NCBI GenBank assembly: GCA_018711085.1
Contig: DVIR01000041.1
Span: forward strand, 1 to 19,870
From: Faeciplasma gallinarum
Lineage (GTDB): Bacteria > Bacillota > Clostridia > Oscillospirales > Ruminococcaceae
Length of the DNA stretch: 19,870 nucleotides
Reading direction: 5' to 3'
How positions within the stretch are numbered: the first letter of the stretch is position 1; every line of letters starts with the position of its first letter. This document shows positions 14,387 to 19,870 of the stretch, piece after piece. The translations under genes were made by a program, and so were the position numbers. The notes under the pieces were generated by a model, which was not told the DNA's origin, did not search any database, and saw only the letters and a program-made list of their open reading frames with translations.

Positions 14387-15562
14387 CTACCGTTCGTCCT
14401 TTTTTCCGAGAAGCTTTATGGCGGCTGCCGTGGCGGCGACTACCGCCCCGACCTTCAAAAGTGTTTTTTTGTTGAGGCTAAGGTTTATTGTCGAGTTGGT
14501 TTGGCGCGTGTCCTCGCGCTTTCTTGATGTCTGCTGCGGCTCGCGATGTGTGTGAAGCTGCGGATATTTGTATGCAGGGGTTTCCTCCTCCGCATAATAT
14601 CTGTCGTCATATTCATATGAGAATCCCGTGTCGTCCGATTCATCGGATTTTGCGGTTTCCATCGCGCTTACCGCTTTCTCCATGTTGTCAAGCTTTTCTA
14701 CTATTTCTTCAAGCTCGGCGCGAAGGGCTGCATCCTCCGCCTCCATGTCCTTTACCTGCGCATGCCGCTCGTCCAAAGAAAAACCGTCTATCGGCGCGTC
14801 GGGAGTGTTCATGCGGGATGTCTGCAAATTCTCGCTCGACTTTTGCTGCTCCGAGAGGTTTATCTCATCGACCGGCGCATCCTGCTCAGGCTGACGGGCT
14901 GCCGTGCTCTCAAATTCGTAAACGGTTTCTCCCGTTTCGCTGTCTGTTATCGGGCCGCTCTGCAAAACTGCCGACTCAGGCTCGTATCTGTTATAGCTTT
15001 CCTGCACGGGCTGCTCCGCTTTTTCATCGGCTTGAGTCGGGGCGGCATTCGGCTCAGCGCTTTCTTCGCCGACGGTATCCGCACCGGCTGATGCGTCACT
15101 GCTTTCCTCGTAAGCCGCCTCCTCGTCTAAAGATACGATTTCCTTTTCGGCGCTTTCCATAGTCTCATCGGCGTTGTCGGAAACACTCTCGCTTTCACAT
15201 GCGCTGCCCGTTTCCGGCTCCTTCACGCTTTCCTTAGGCGGGTTTTCGGATGTATCGGCGCCCGTCTCTTTCGGCGCCTCGATGTTTGACTGTTCTTCGC
15301 TTTCTTCACCGGCTTGACCGGCGCCGGCGGCCGGCTCTTCCGCATGCGATGCCTGTTCTGCCTTCTTTGCCTCTTCGCGGCTTTGACGCTCTTCGCGTAT
15401 TACCCTGTCGCTCAGGCTCTCAAGCTCGTGCTCGGCAACGGCGTTCATAGCTTCCCTGTCCTCTTCTAATGCCGCCGCGGCACGCTCTGCCTGCCTGGCG
15501 AGTTCTTCTTCCTGCGCTTTAGTGAGGGGAAAATCTTCATCGAAAAAATCAATCATTGCCAC
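14387..15562 (-). CDS. Acidic, coiled-coil protein with C-terminal hydrophobic segment, unknown function
   Basis: The protein has 391 residues and I do not recognise the family. Residues about 14-72 are Glu/Ala/Arg-rich and likely coiled coil. Residues 75-200 are strongly acidic and low in complexity. Two copies of a DAP(V/I)Dx(I/F)(N/S)LxE motif occur at 228-238 and 255-265. A second coiled coil covers about 268-305. A hydrophobic Ala/Val-rich stretch (367-386), flanked by Lys on both sides, ends the protein five residues later. That layout suggests a tail-anchored protein whose bulk faces the cytosol, but the segment is short and this is inference. GTG 15562 has AGGAAGG at good spacing and overlaps the response-regulator stop by 14 nt; ATG 15556 is the alternative. 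Translation is probably coupled to the response regulator, with htrA 37 bp downstream. Confidence 0.75.
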   Translation of the reverse strand: MAMIDFFDEDFPLTKAQEEELARQAERAAAALEEDREAMNAVAEHELESLSDRVIREERQSREEAKKAEQASHAEEPAAGAGQAGEESEEQSNIEAPKETGADTSENPPKESVKEPETGSACESESVSDNADETMESAEKEIVSLDEEAAYEESSDASAGADTVGEESAEPNAAPTQADEKAEQPVQESYNRYEPESAVLQSGPITDSETGETVYEFESTAARQPEQDAPVDEINLSEQQKSSENLQTSRMNTPDAPIDGFSLDERHAQVKDMEAEDAALRAELEEIVEKLDNMEKAVSAMETAKSDESDDTGFSYEYDDRYYAEEETPAYKYPQLHTHREPQQTSRKREDTRQTNSTINLSLNKKTLLKVGAVVAATAAAIKLLGKKDER

Positions 15563-16277
15563 TTGCCTGCACCTTCCTGTTTATAGTATCGGTATTCAGC
15601 TCGAATTTATATCCGACGCTCCACACCGTTTTCAGCGCCCACTGGTCCGACACGCCGTTTAACTTCTCACGAAGTCTTTTGATGTGCACGTCTATCGTCC
15701 TTGAGCCGCCGTAATATTCAAACCCCCAAACATCGTCTAAAAGCTGGTCGCGGTTGAAAACCGTGTTCGGGTGGGACGCAAGGTAGTACAAAAGCTCAAG
15801 CTCTTTGGGCGGAGTGTCGAGAACCTTGCCGCGCACCGTCAGCTCGTAGCGGGTCATGTTTATGTCAAGGCCGTCGTAATGTATCTCCTTGGCGTTGCTC
15901 TCGGGGTGGGACATGCTTGTTCTTCTCAGCACGGCTTTTACCCTTGCAATTACCTCCTTGACGTCAAACGGCTTGACTATATAGTCGTCCGCACCAAGCT
16001 CAAGCCCCAAAACCTTGTCAAATATCTCTGACTTTGAGGTGATGTATATAAGCGGAATGTCCGACTTCTTTCTCACCTCTCGGCATATCTGCCATCCGTC
16101 TATTCCGGGGAGCAGAACATCCAAAAGTATAATGTCGGGGCGGAGCGCAGAAAACTTCACAAGCCCTTCTTCACCGTCGTTTGAAACTATGACGCTGTAC
16201 CCTTCCTTTTCAAGGCACAGCCTTAAAAGCTCGCATATGTTTCGGTCACTGTCTATTATCAGCACTTTTCCGCTCAT
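15549..16277 (-). CDS. OmpR/PhoB-family response regulator
   Basis: The protein has 242 residues from ATG 16277, chosen because AAAGGAG lies 8 nt upstream. A longer reading from 16349 would add 24 residues with no receiver homology and would begin inside the promoter. The receiver domain (1-120) has acidic residues D10-D11, the phospho-acceptor D53 (LLDVLLPGIDGW), T80 (YITSK) and K102 (VKPFD). A winged-helix DNA-binding domain (about 135-232) contains LTPPKELELLYYLA-like and RTIDVHIKRLREKL segments typical of OmpR-type regulators. No histidine kinase gene is adjacent: the next gene downstream is the acidic protein, then htrA. The order RR...htrA is loosely reminiscent of WalR operons ending in an htrA gene, but WalK and its accessory genes are missing here. 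Confidence 0.95.
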   Translation of the reverse strand: MSGKVLIIDSDRNICELLRLCLEKEGYSVIVSNDGEEGLVKFSALRPDIILLDVLLPGIDGWQICREVRKKSDIPLIYITSKSEIFDKVLGLELGADDYIVKPFDVKEVIARVKAVLRRTSMSHPESNAKEIHYDGLDINMTRYELTVRGKVLDTPPKELELLYYLASHPNTVFNRDQLLDDVWGFEYYGGSRTIDVHIKRLREKLNGVSDQWALKTVWSVGYKFELNTDTINRKVQASGND

Positions 16278-16337
16278 CACTGTCGCTCCTTTCCGATTAT
16301 TGCAGCAAAAAATTATTCGCGCCGCATATACACAATC

Positions 16338-16366
16338 ATTATAAAGCATATGCGGACTTTTTTCAA
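16338..16366 (-). promoter_or_regulatory. Sigma-A promoter of the response regulator operon
   Basis: On the minus strand TTGAAA (16366-16361), 17 nt, TATAAT (16343-16338). It gives a leader of about 55 nt before ATG 16277 and is near consensus. Confidence 0.88.
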
Positions 16367-16370
16367 TACC

Positions 16371-16391
16371 TATCGCACAATTGTTGCAATA
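16371..16391. promoter_or_regulatory. Imperfect palindrome next to the response regulator -35 box
   Basis: TATCGCA-CAATTG-T-TGCAATA is an imperfect inverted repeat placed 5 bp upstream of the response regulator -35 box, where an activator would bind. TGCAATACG at its right end (16385-16393) recurs at 16531-16539. It is a candidate operator, bound protein unknown. Confidence 0.4.
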
Positions 16392-16451
16392 CGGTTAAGA
16401 AACAGACAAACTCCGCCGCAATGTTTGCTAAAGTTAATTTATCGGCAACAC

Positions 16452-16484
16452 TTAGCACTCCGGTCGTCATCAGCGTTAGCACTC
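16452..16484 (+). repeat. Two direct copies of the CIRCE half-site TTAGCACTC
   Basis: TTAGCACTC occurs at 16452-16460 and 16476-16484 in the same orientation, 24 bp apart start to start. It is identical to the left arm of the true CIRCE at 16602-16628. No matching inverted arm lies beside either copy. They fall about 90-120 bp upstream of the groES -35 box. Confidence 0.85.
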
Positions 16485-16525
16485 TGCAATCAAAACTGCT
16501 AAATATTTTTGCAACGAAAACGGAT

Positions 16526-16539
16526 TATTGTGCAATACG
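16526..16539. promoter_or_regulatory. Second copy of the TTG-TGCAATACG palindromic motif
   Basis: TATTG-TG-CAATA is a perfect 5-bp inverted repeat followed by CG. With the copy at 16381-16393 it shares the exact 9-mer TGCAATACG and the flanking TTG. It sits about 30 bp upstream of the groES -35 box. Confidence 0.4.
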
Positions 16540-16569
16540 ATGAAAATTTTTTTGAGCGACACTAACCGC

Positions 16570-16597
16570 TTGATTTTTTTCGCGACCATGCTAAAAT
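16570..16597 (+). promoter_or_regulatory. Sigma-A promoter of groES-groEL
   Basis: TTGATT (16570-16575), 16 nt, TAAAAT (16592-16597). The predicted start near 16604 falls in the CIRCE element, the usual arrangement for HrcA repression. Confidence 0.75.
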
Positions 16598-16601
16598 AGA
16601 T

Positions 16602-16628
16602 TTAGCACTCAGGGACAAAGAGTGCCAA
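16602..16628 (+). promoter_or_regulatory. CIRCE operator (HrcA binding site)
   Basis: TTAGCACTC (16602-16610), 9-nt spacer, GAGTGCCAA (16620-16628). This matches the consensus TTAGCACTC-N9-GAGTGCTAA with one substitution in the right arm. HrcA binds CIRCE and represses chaperonin genes until heat or misfolded protein titrates GroEL. Confidence 0.95.
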
Positions 16629-16678
16629 AGACAATTCAGCGGTAATAATTTTTATTTATCTATAAAGGAGGAACTTTT

Positions 16679-16963
16679 ATGACACTCAAACCCTTGTTTG
16701 ACCGTGTAGTAGTAAAGATGACGGAGGCGGAGGAGACCACCAAGAGCGGTATAATCCTGACCGGCTCAGCCAAGGAGAAGCCCCAGCTTGCCGTGGTAGT
16801 AGCCGTAGGCGACGGATCGGAGCGAGACGGAAAGACGACCACCATGAAGGTGTCGGTAGGCGACAAGGTTTTGCTTTCTAAGTATTCCGGAACAGAGGTT
16901 AAGGTAGACGGCGAGGATTATATCATCGTCAACATGTCGGACATATTGGCAATAGCGGAGTAA
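16679..16963 (+). CDS. groES: Co-chaperonin GroES (Hsp10)
   Basis: The protein has 94 residues, standard length. It forms the heptameric lid of the GroEL folding chamber in the cytosol. Diagnostic segments are LKPLFDRVVVK at the N-terminus, the mobile loop EETTKSGIILTGSAKEKPQ (about 18-36), which contacts GroEL, VGDKVLLSKYSGTEVK, and the C-terminal DYIIVNMSDILAI. ATG 16679 is preceded by AAAGGAGG at 7-8 nt, a very strong ribosome site. It is the first gene of the CIRCE-controlled groES-groEL operon. Confidence 0.98.
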   Translation: MTLKPLFDRVVVKMTEAEETTKSGIILTGSAKEKPQLAVVVAVGDGSERDGKTTTMKVSVGDKVLLSKYSGTEVKVDGEDYIIVNMSDILAIAE

Positions 16964-17060
16964 TCCGATAAATTCCGGCGCAGATGCCGATGAGGGCGGC
17001 GGCAGATGCGTGAATGTAAAAAAGCTTGCCCACTATTTTAAAGATAAAGTGAAAGGAGCT

Positions 17061-17084
17061 TTTGCCGGCCGGTCGGCGGGCAAA
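17061..17084 (+). other. Hairpin in the groES-groEL intergenic region
   Basis: TTTGCCGGCCG (17061-17071) faces CGGCGGGCAAA (17074-17084), an 11-bp inverted repeat with one mismatch. The 2-nt gap means the top pairs must open to form a loop. It lies about 20 nt upstream of the groEL start and no T-run follows. Possible mRNA processing or stability element; it does not look like a terminator. Confidence 0.5.
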
Positions 17085-17104
17085 GGTTTAAGGTAAAGAG
17101 TATT

Positions 17105-18733
17105 ATGGCTAAGGAAATTTTGTACGGTGAAGAAGCCAGAAAGGCACTTCAGGCGGGTATCGACAAGCTTGCCGATACCGTAAAGATCACTTTAGGTCCT
17201 AAGGGAAGAAACGTTGTTTTGGACAGAACCTACGGCATTCCGCTCATAACAAACGACGGTGTGACGATTGCAAAGGAAATAGAGCTTGACGACACGTTCG
17301 AGAACATGGGCGCACAGCTCATAAGAGAAGTTGCCACAAAGACAAACGACGCTGCCGGCGACGGAACCACCACCGCCACCGTTTTGGCTCAGGCGTTTGT
17401 AAGAGAGGGCATGAAGAACATCGCTGCCGGCGCAAACCCCATGATTCTTAAAAAAGGCATAAAGAAGGCTGTAGACGCGGCTGCCGATGCTGTTCTGCAC
17501 AACTCAAAGGCTGTTTCGGGAAGCGCAGACATAGAGAGAGTCGCAACCGTTTCATCCGGCGATGAGAGCGTAGGAAAGCTCATAGCCGAGGCTATGGAGA
17601 AGGTAACGTCCGACGGCGTCATCACCATAGAGGAGTCAAAGACTGCCGAGACCTACAGCGAGGTTGTAGAGGGCATGCAGTTCGACAGAGGATATATCAC
17701 TCCTTACATGGTTACCGATACAGACAAGATGGAAGCGGTTTTGGACGACGCATACATCCTCATAACCGATAAGAAGATTTCATCCATTCAGGATATACTC
17801 CCGCTGCTCGAGGAGATAGTCAAGGCGGGCAAGAAGCTCCTCATCATAGCTGAGGACCTCGAGGGCGAGGCGCTCTCCACCATCCTCATCAACAAGCTCA
17901 GAGGAACATTCACCTGCGTTGCGGTCAAGGCTCCCGGTTTCGGCGACAGAAGAAAGGAAATGCTCAGAGATATAGCTATCCTCACCGGCACCGACGTCAT
18001 AAGCTCAGAGCTTGGCTACGAGCTTAAGGACACCACCATAAACGACCTCGGAAGAGCAAGACAGGTTGTCGTTTCTAAGGAAAACACCATCATAGTAGAC
18101 GGCGCAGGCAGCCCTGACGAGATCAAGGCAAGAGTTGCTCAGATAAGATCGGAGATAGAGAATACCACCTCCGATTACGACAAGGAGAAGCTTCAGGAGA
18201 GGCTTGCAAAGCTCGCCGGCGGCGTAGCGGTGCTCAGAGTCGGCGCTGCAACCGAGGCAGAGATGAAGGAAAAGAAGTTAAGAGTAGAGGATGCGCTTGC
18301 CGCTACAAAGGCTGCCGTTGAGGAAGGCATAGTAGCGGGCGGCGGAACGGCTCTTATCAATGCCATACCCGCTGTTGAGAAGATCATCCCCACGCTTGAG
18401 GGCGACGAAAAGACCGGCGCAAGAATAGTCCTTAGGGCTTTGGAAGAGCCGGTAAGACAGATTGCCGCAAACGCAGGACTTGACGGAAGTGTTATCATAG
18501 ACAAGATCCGCAGATCGAGAAAAGTCGGCTACGGCTTCGATGCATACAACGAGGTTTACACCGACATGATCTCCGCAGGTATCGTAGATCCTACAAAGGT
18601 AACCCGCTCCGCACTCTTGAACGCCGCATCATGCGCAGCAATGGTTCTCACAACCGAGAGCCTTGTCGGCAACAAGAAGGAGGCCAATCCTCCGGCTCCC
18701 GCTGCACCCGCAGGAATGGGCGGAATGTATTGA
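17105..18733 (+). CDS. groEL: Chaperonin GroEL (Hsp60)
   Basis: The protein has 542 residues, normal length. It forms the double-ring ATP-driven folding chamber with GroES. Visible hallmarks are the N-terminal segment KITLGPKGRNVVLD, the nucleotide-binding GDGTTTATVLAQ (about 86-97, catalytic-site Asp near 87), VEEGIVAGGGTAL (about 408-420), and a Gly/Met tail ending GMGGMY. ATG 17105 has only a modest ribosome site (AAGG about 11 nt upstream), weaker than that of groES. The gap from groES is 141 bp, longer than usual, and contains a hairpin but no clear promoter. Codon use is more biased toward AGA/AAG than in the neighbours, as expected for a highly expressed gene. A terminator follows about 110 bp after the stop. 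Confidence 0.99.
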   Translation: MAKEILYGEEARKALQAGIDKLADTVKITLGPKGRNVVLDRTYGIPLITNDGVTIAKEIELDDTFENMGAQLIREVATKTNDAAGDGTTTATVLAQAFVREGMKNIAAGANPMILKKGIKKAVDAAADAVLHNSKAVSGSADIERVATVSSGDESVGKLIAEAMEKVTSDGVITIEESKTAETYSEVVEGMQFDRGYITPYMVTDTDKMEAVLDDAYILITDKKISSIQDILPLLEEIVKAGKKLLIIAEDLEGEALSTILINKLRGTFTCVAVKAPGFGDRRKEMLRDIAILTGTDVISSELGYELKDTTINDLGRARQVVVSKENTIIVDGAGSPDEIKARVAQIRSEIENTTSDYDKEKLQERLAKLAGGVAVLRVGAATEAEMKEKKLRVEDALAATKAAVEEGIVAGGGTALINAIPAVEKIIPTLEGDEKTGARIVLRALEEPVRQIAANAGLDGSVIIDKIRRSRKVGYGFDAYNEVYTDMISAGIVDPTKVTRSALLNAASCAAMVLTTESLVGNKKEANPPAPAAPAGMGGMY

Positions 18734-18792
18734 TAAGCCGCTCGGGCAGTAAAACAGTTTCTTGATTTTGAGCCGTTGCAGCAGGTTTTCCA

Positions 18793-18837
18793 AGCCTTAA
18801 ACAACGATTGCGGATTTACAGCCCGCAAGCTAAGGCT
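18793..18837 (+). other. Nested inverted repeat in the groEL 3' untranslated region
   Basis: An outer stem of AGCCTTA (18793-18799) and TAAGGCT (18831-18837) encloses an inner stem of TTGCGG (18808-18813) and CCGCAA (18823-18828). It lies just before the groEL terminator. It may protect the transcript 3' end or be a small structured RNA element; I do not recognise it. Confidence 0.45.
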
Positions 18838-18844
18838 CAGTTTT

Positions 18845-18876
18845 GACCCCGCACACAAAGTGCGGGGTCTTTTTTT
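18845..18876 (+). terminator. Intrinsic terminator of groES-groEL
   Basis: Perfect 10-bp GC-rich stem GACCCCGCAC (18845-18854) / GTGCGGGGTC (18860-18869), 5-nt loop ACAAA, followed by seven T residues (18870-18876). Confidence 0.97.
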
Positions 18877-18914
18877 GCAGCCTCGGGGGAGTATGCGCAC
18901 CCTGAAAAACAAAA

Positions 18915-18943
18915 TTGATTTTTCGGGACGGGCGTATTATCAT
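18915..18943 (+). promoter_or_regulatory. Promoter of the DUF2284 gene
   Basis: TTGATT (18915-18920), 17 nt, TATCAT (18938-18943). It lies downstream of the groEL terminator and leaves a leader of about 55 nt to ATG 19007. Confidence 0.6.
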
Positions 18944-19006
18944 AAAAGCAGACAGGGCATAAGCAGCTCAAATCGAGCGTGCATAGAGCGTTTGGAGGAA
19001 GAGAAA

Positions 19007-19498
19007 ATGCAAAAATATCTTGACATGCTTAAAGAAAACGGAGCGGACTTGGCGGTGGTGACAGATGCAAAGAGCGTCGTGACAGCCGCATGGACGGTGT
19101 ATAAATGCAAATACGGCTGCGACAGCTACGGAAAAAGCCATTGCTGCCCGCCGAACTGCCCAACGTGGCGTCAGACGCGCGAAATGCTTGACGAGTACTC
19201 GTACGGCATACTGTTCAGATGCCGCGAAATGAGCCTTGTGACGCCTCTTGCGGTGAAGGCGGCAAGAGAGATTTTCCTCGACGACTATTATAAAACCATA
19301 GCGTTCGGCGCCGGCCCGTGCAAAAAGTGCGCCAAGTGTAACCCCGAGCACTGCAACTTTCCCGATCAGACCGTGCCCTCCATGGAGGCGTGCGGGATAG
19401 ACGTGTTCGCGACGGTCAGAAACAACGGCATCCCGCTTCACGTTCTCAAATACAAAAGCGAAACCCCGAGCTTTTTCGGGCTTATCATGGTTGAGTGA
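19007..19498 (+). CDS. DUF2284 cysteine-rich putative metal-binding protein
   Basis: The protein has 163 residues from ATG 19007, chosen because GGAGG lies 8 nt upstream. An upstream in-frame ATG at 18776 would make translation run through the groEL terminator. Eleven cysteines fall in two groups. The first is C34, C38, C46, C47 and C51 (YKCKYGCDSYGKSHCCPPNC). The second is C105, C108, C111 and C116 (CKKCAKCNPEHC), the latter spaced like a ferredoxin-type 4Fe-4S binding motif. C72 and C129 are the other two. The CPP motif and spacing match DUF2284, annotated as predicted metal-binding proteins and seen in anaerobes. Function is not known to me; a cytosolic iron-sulfur or corrinoid-linked role is conceivable. 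It appears monocistronic and no clear terminator follows. Confidence 0.85.
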   Translation: MQKYLDMLKENGADLAVVTDAKSVVTAAWTVYKCKYGCDSYGKSHCCPPNCPTWRQTREMLDEYSYGILFRCREMSLVTPLAVKAAREIFLDDYYKTIAFGAGPCKKCAKCNPEHCNFPDQTVPSMEACGIDVFATVRNNGIPLHVLKYKSETPSFFGLIMVE

Positions 19499-19585
19499 GC
19501 CGCAATACCCCGACATGCAAATGTAATTTAGATATCTAAGCTATATATTTATAATTTTTTATTGCCGCATTAGTGCAAAATAACA

Positions 19586-19611
19586 TATTAGCTTTGTGAA
19601 ATGTGCTAATA
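19586..19611. promoter_or_regulatory. Inverted repeat upstream of the secreted protein gene
   Basis: TATTAGC (19586-19592) and GCTAATA (19605-19611) form a perfect 7-bp inverted repeat with a 12-nt spacer. The surrounding A+T-rich, 171-bp stretch (19499-19669) contains no gene. Candidate operator for the gene at 19670. Several weak -10-like TATTAT/TATTGT boxes follow, but I cannot choose a promoter. Confidence 0.35.
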
Positions 19612-19669
19612 GAAAATACGGTGGAAAAATTGTATTATTAAATCACCATATTGTATTAGGGGGATTGAG

Positions 19670-19870
19670 ATGAAAAAGTTGTTTTGCATTTTAATAGCCG
19701 CAGCGATGCTCTGCCTCAATGCGGCGGTTGTGGTTGTTGCCGACACTGCCGATATTGTACATGAGTCGGTTGAGGGCACTGCCGTTATCGACGGCGTAAA
19801 GGACGAGGCTTATGACGGCGCTCAGGCGCTCGAGTTCGTCCAGCAGGGAAAGGTCAACGGCGCGGGCGGA
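19670..19870 (+). CDS. N-terminus of a secreted protein, possibly CBM9/DOMON-like domain
   Basis: Partial gene: 67 codons from ATG 19670 to the window edge with no stop. AGGGGG lies 8 nt upstream. A signal peptide is clear: KK, a hydrophobic core (LFCILIAAAMLCLNAAVVVV) and a probable cleavage near VVADTAD (about residues 23-26). The mature part begins with VEGTAVIDGVKDEAYDGAQALEF. The (I/V)DG-x-x-D-(E/D)-A-Y pattern resembles the first strand of family 9 carbohydrate-binding (CBM9-like/DOMON) domains found in surface glycosidases and S-layer-type proteins. This rests on about 25 residues, so it is tentative. The protein is exported; everything beyond that needs the missing part of the gene. 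Confidence 0.6.
   Translation, partial: MKKLFCILIAAAMLCLNAAVVVVADTADIVHESVEGTAVIDGVKDEAYDGAQALEFVQQGKVNGAGG

Noticed and set aside
14488..15162. 224-codon + strand open frame, Arg/Pro/Cys-rich
   Set aside because: Antisense reading of the acidic, repetitive protein gene; composition is an artefact of Glu/Ser codons.
18776..19006. Upstream extension of the DUF2284 frame
   Set aside because: It would require transcription and translation through the strong groEL terminator; ATG 19007 has a good ribosome site.
19465..19480. CCCGA...TCGGG hairpin inside the end of the DUF2284 gene
   Set aside because: Short stem within coding sequence, no T-run after it; not counted as a terminator.
1..19870. 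Search for tRNA, rRNA, insertion sequences, attachment sites or phage genes
   Set aside because: I found no transposase, integrase or structural RNA signature and no terminal repeats; gene content and composition are uniform across the window.

Overview
The window looks like a chromosomal segment of a roughly 50% G+C, Gram-positive-type anaerobe of the class Clostridia. The reasons are strong AAGGAGG-type ribosome sites, a tRNA-Cys T-box leader, a CIRCE operator in front of groES-groEL, a SpoIIQ-like M23 protein, a DUF2284 protein and lipoprotein foldase relatives. I see no phage, IS, CRISPR, tRNA or rRNA. Genes are densely packed and convergent pairs share hairpin terminators, so most of the window is ordinary core chromosome. 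The species cannot be named from the sequence.

Layout. 1-261: C-terminal end of a membrane transporter resembling the putative heavy-metal/manganese exporter family. 309-1022 (-): SpoIIQ-like membrane-anchored M23 domain protein. 1195-1689 (+): Nudix hydrolase. 1760-2962 (-): lipoprotein with a split, degenerate parvulin-like fold. 3180-4583 (-): two-gene unit of a membrane zincin (DUF3267) followed by a membrane-anchored, active-site-degenerate cyclophilin. 4696-6836 (-): cysE-cysS behind a T-box whose specifier (UGC) and UGGA bulge both fit tRNA-Cys. 7320-8165 (+): membrane-anchored metallophosphoesterase. 8333-10052 (+): ACT/HTH protein plus homoserine dehydrogenase. 10183-12532 (+): ABC exporter (ATPase plus large permease). 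12652-16277 (-): three-gene unit of an OmpR-type response regulator, a long acidic protein with a C-terminal hydrophobic segment, and an HtrA protease. 16679-18733 (+): groES-groEL under CIRCE. 19007-19498 (+): DUF2284 cysteine-rich protein. 19670-end (+): start of a secreted protein, probably with a CBM9-like domain.

Functional threads. (1) Cysteine supply and charging are coupled: CysE makes O-acetylserine, CysS charges tRNA-Cys, and the T-box senses uncharged tRNA-Cys. (2) Protein quality control recurs: GroESL in the cytosol; HtrA, the DUF3267 zincin and two PPIase-like proteins at the membrane. The HtrA operon is led by a response regulator with no kinase gene beside it, and it is divergent from groESL. 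The intergenic region between them carries a CIRCE operator, two extra CIRCE half-sites and a repeated palindromic motif. (3) Aspartate-family amino acid synthesis is represented by the ACT protein-hom pair.

The least explained material is the response regulator / acidic protein / HtrA operon and its shared regulatory region, followed by the pair of PPIase relatives that seem to have lost their active sites.
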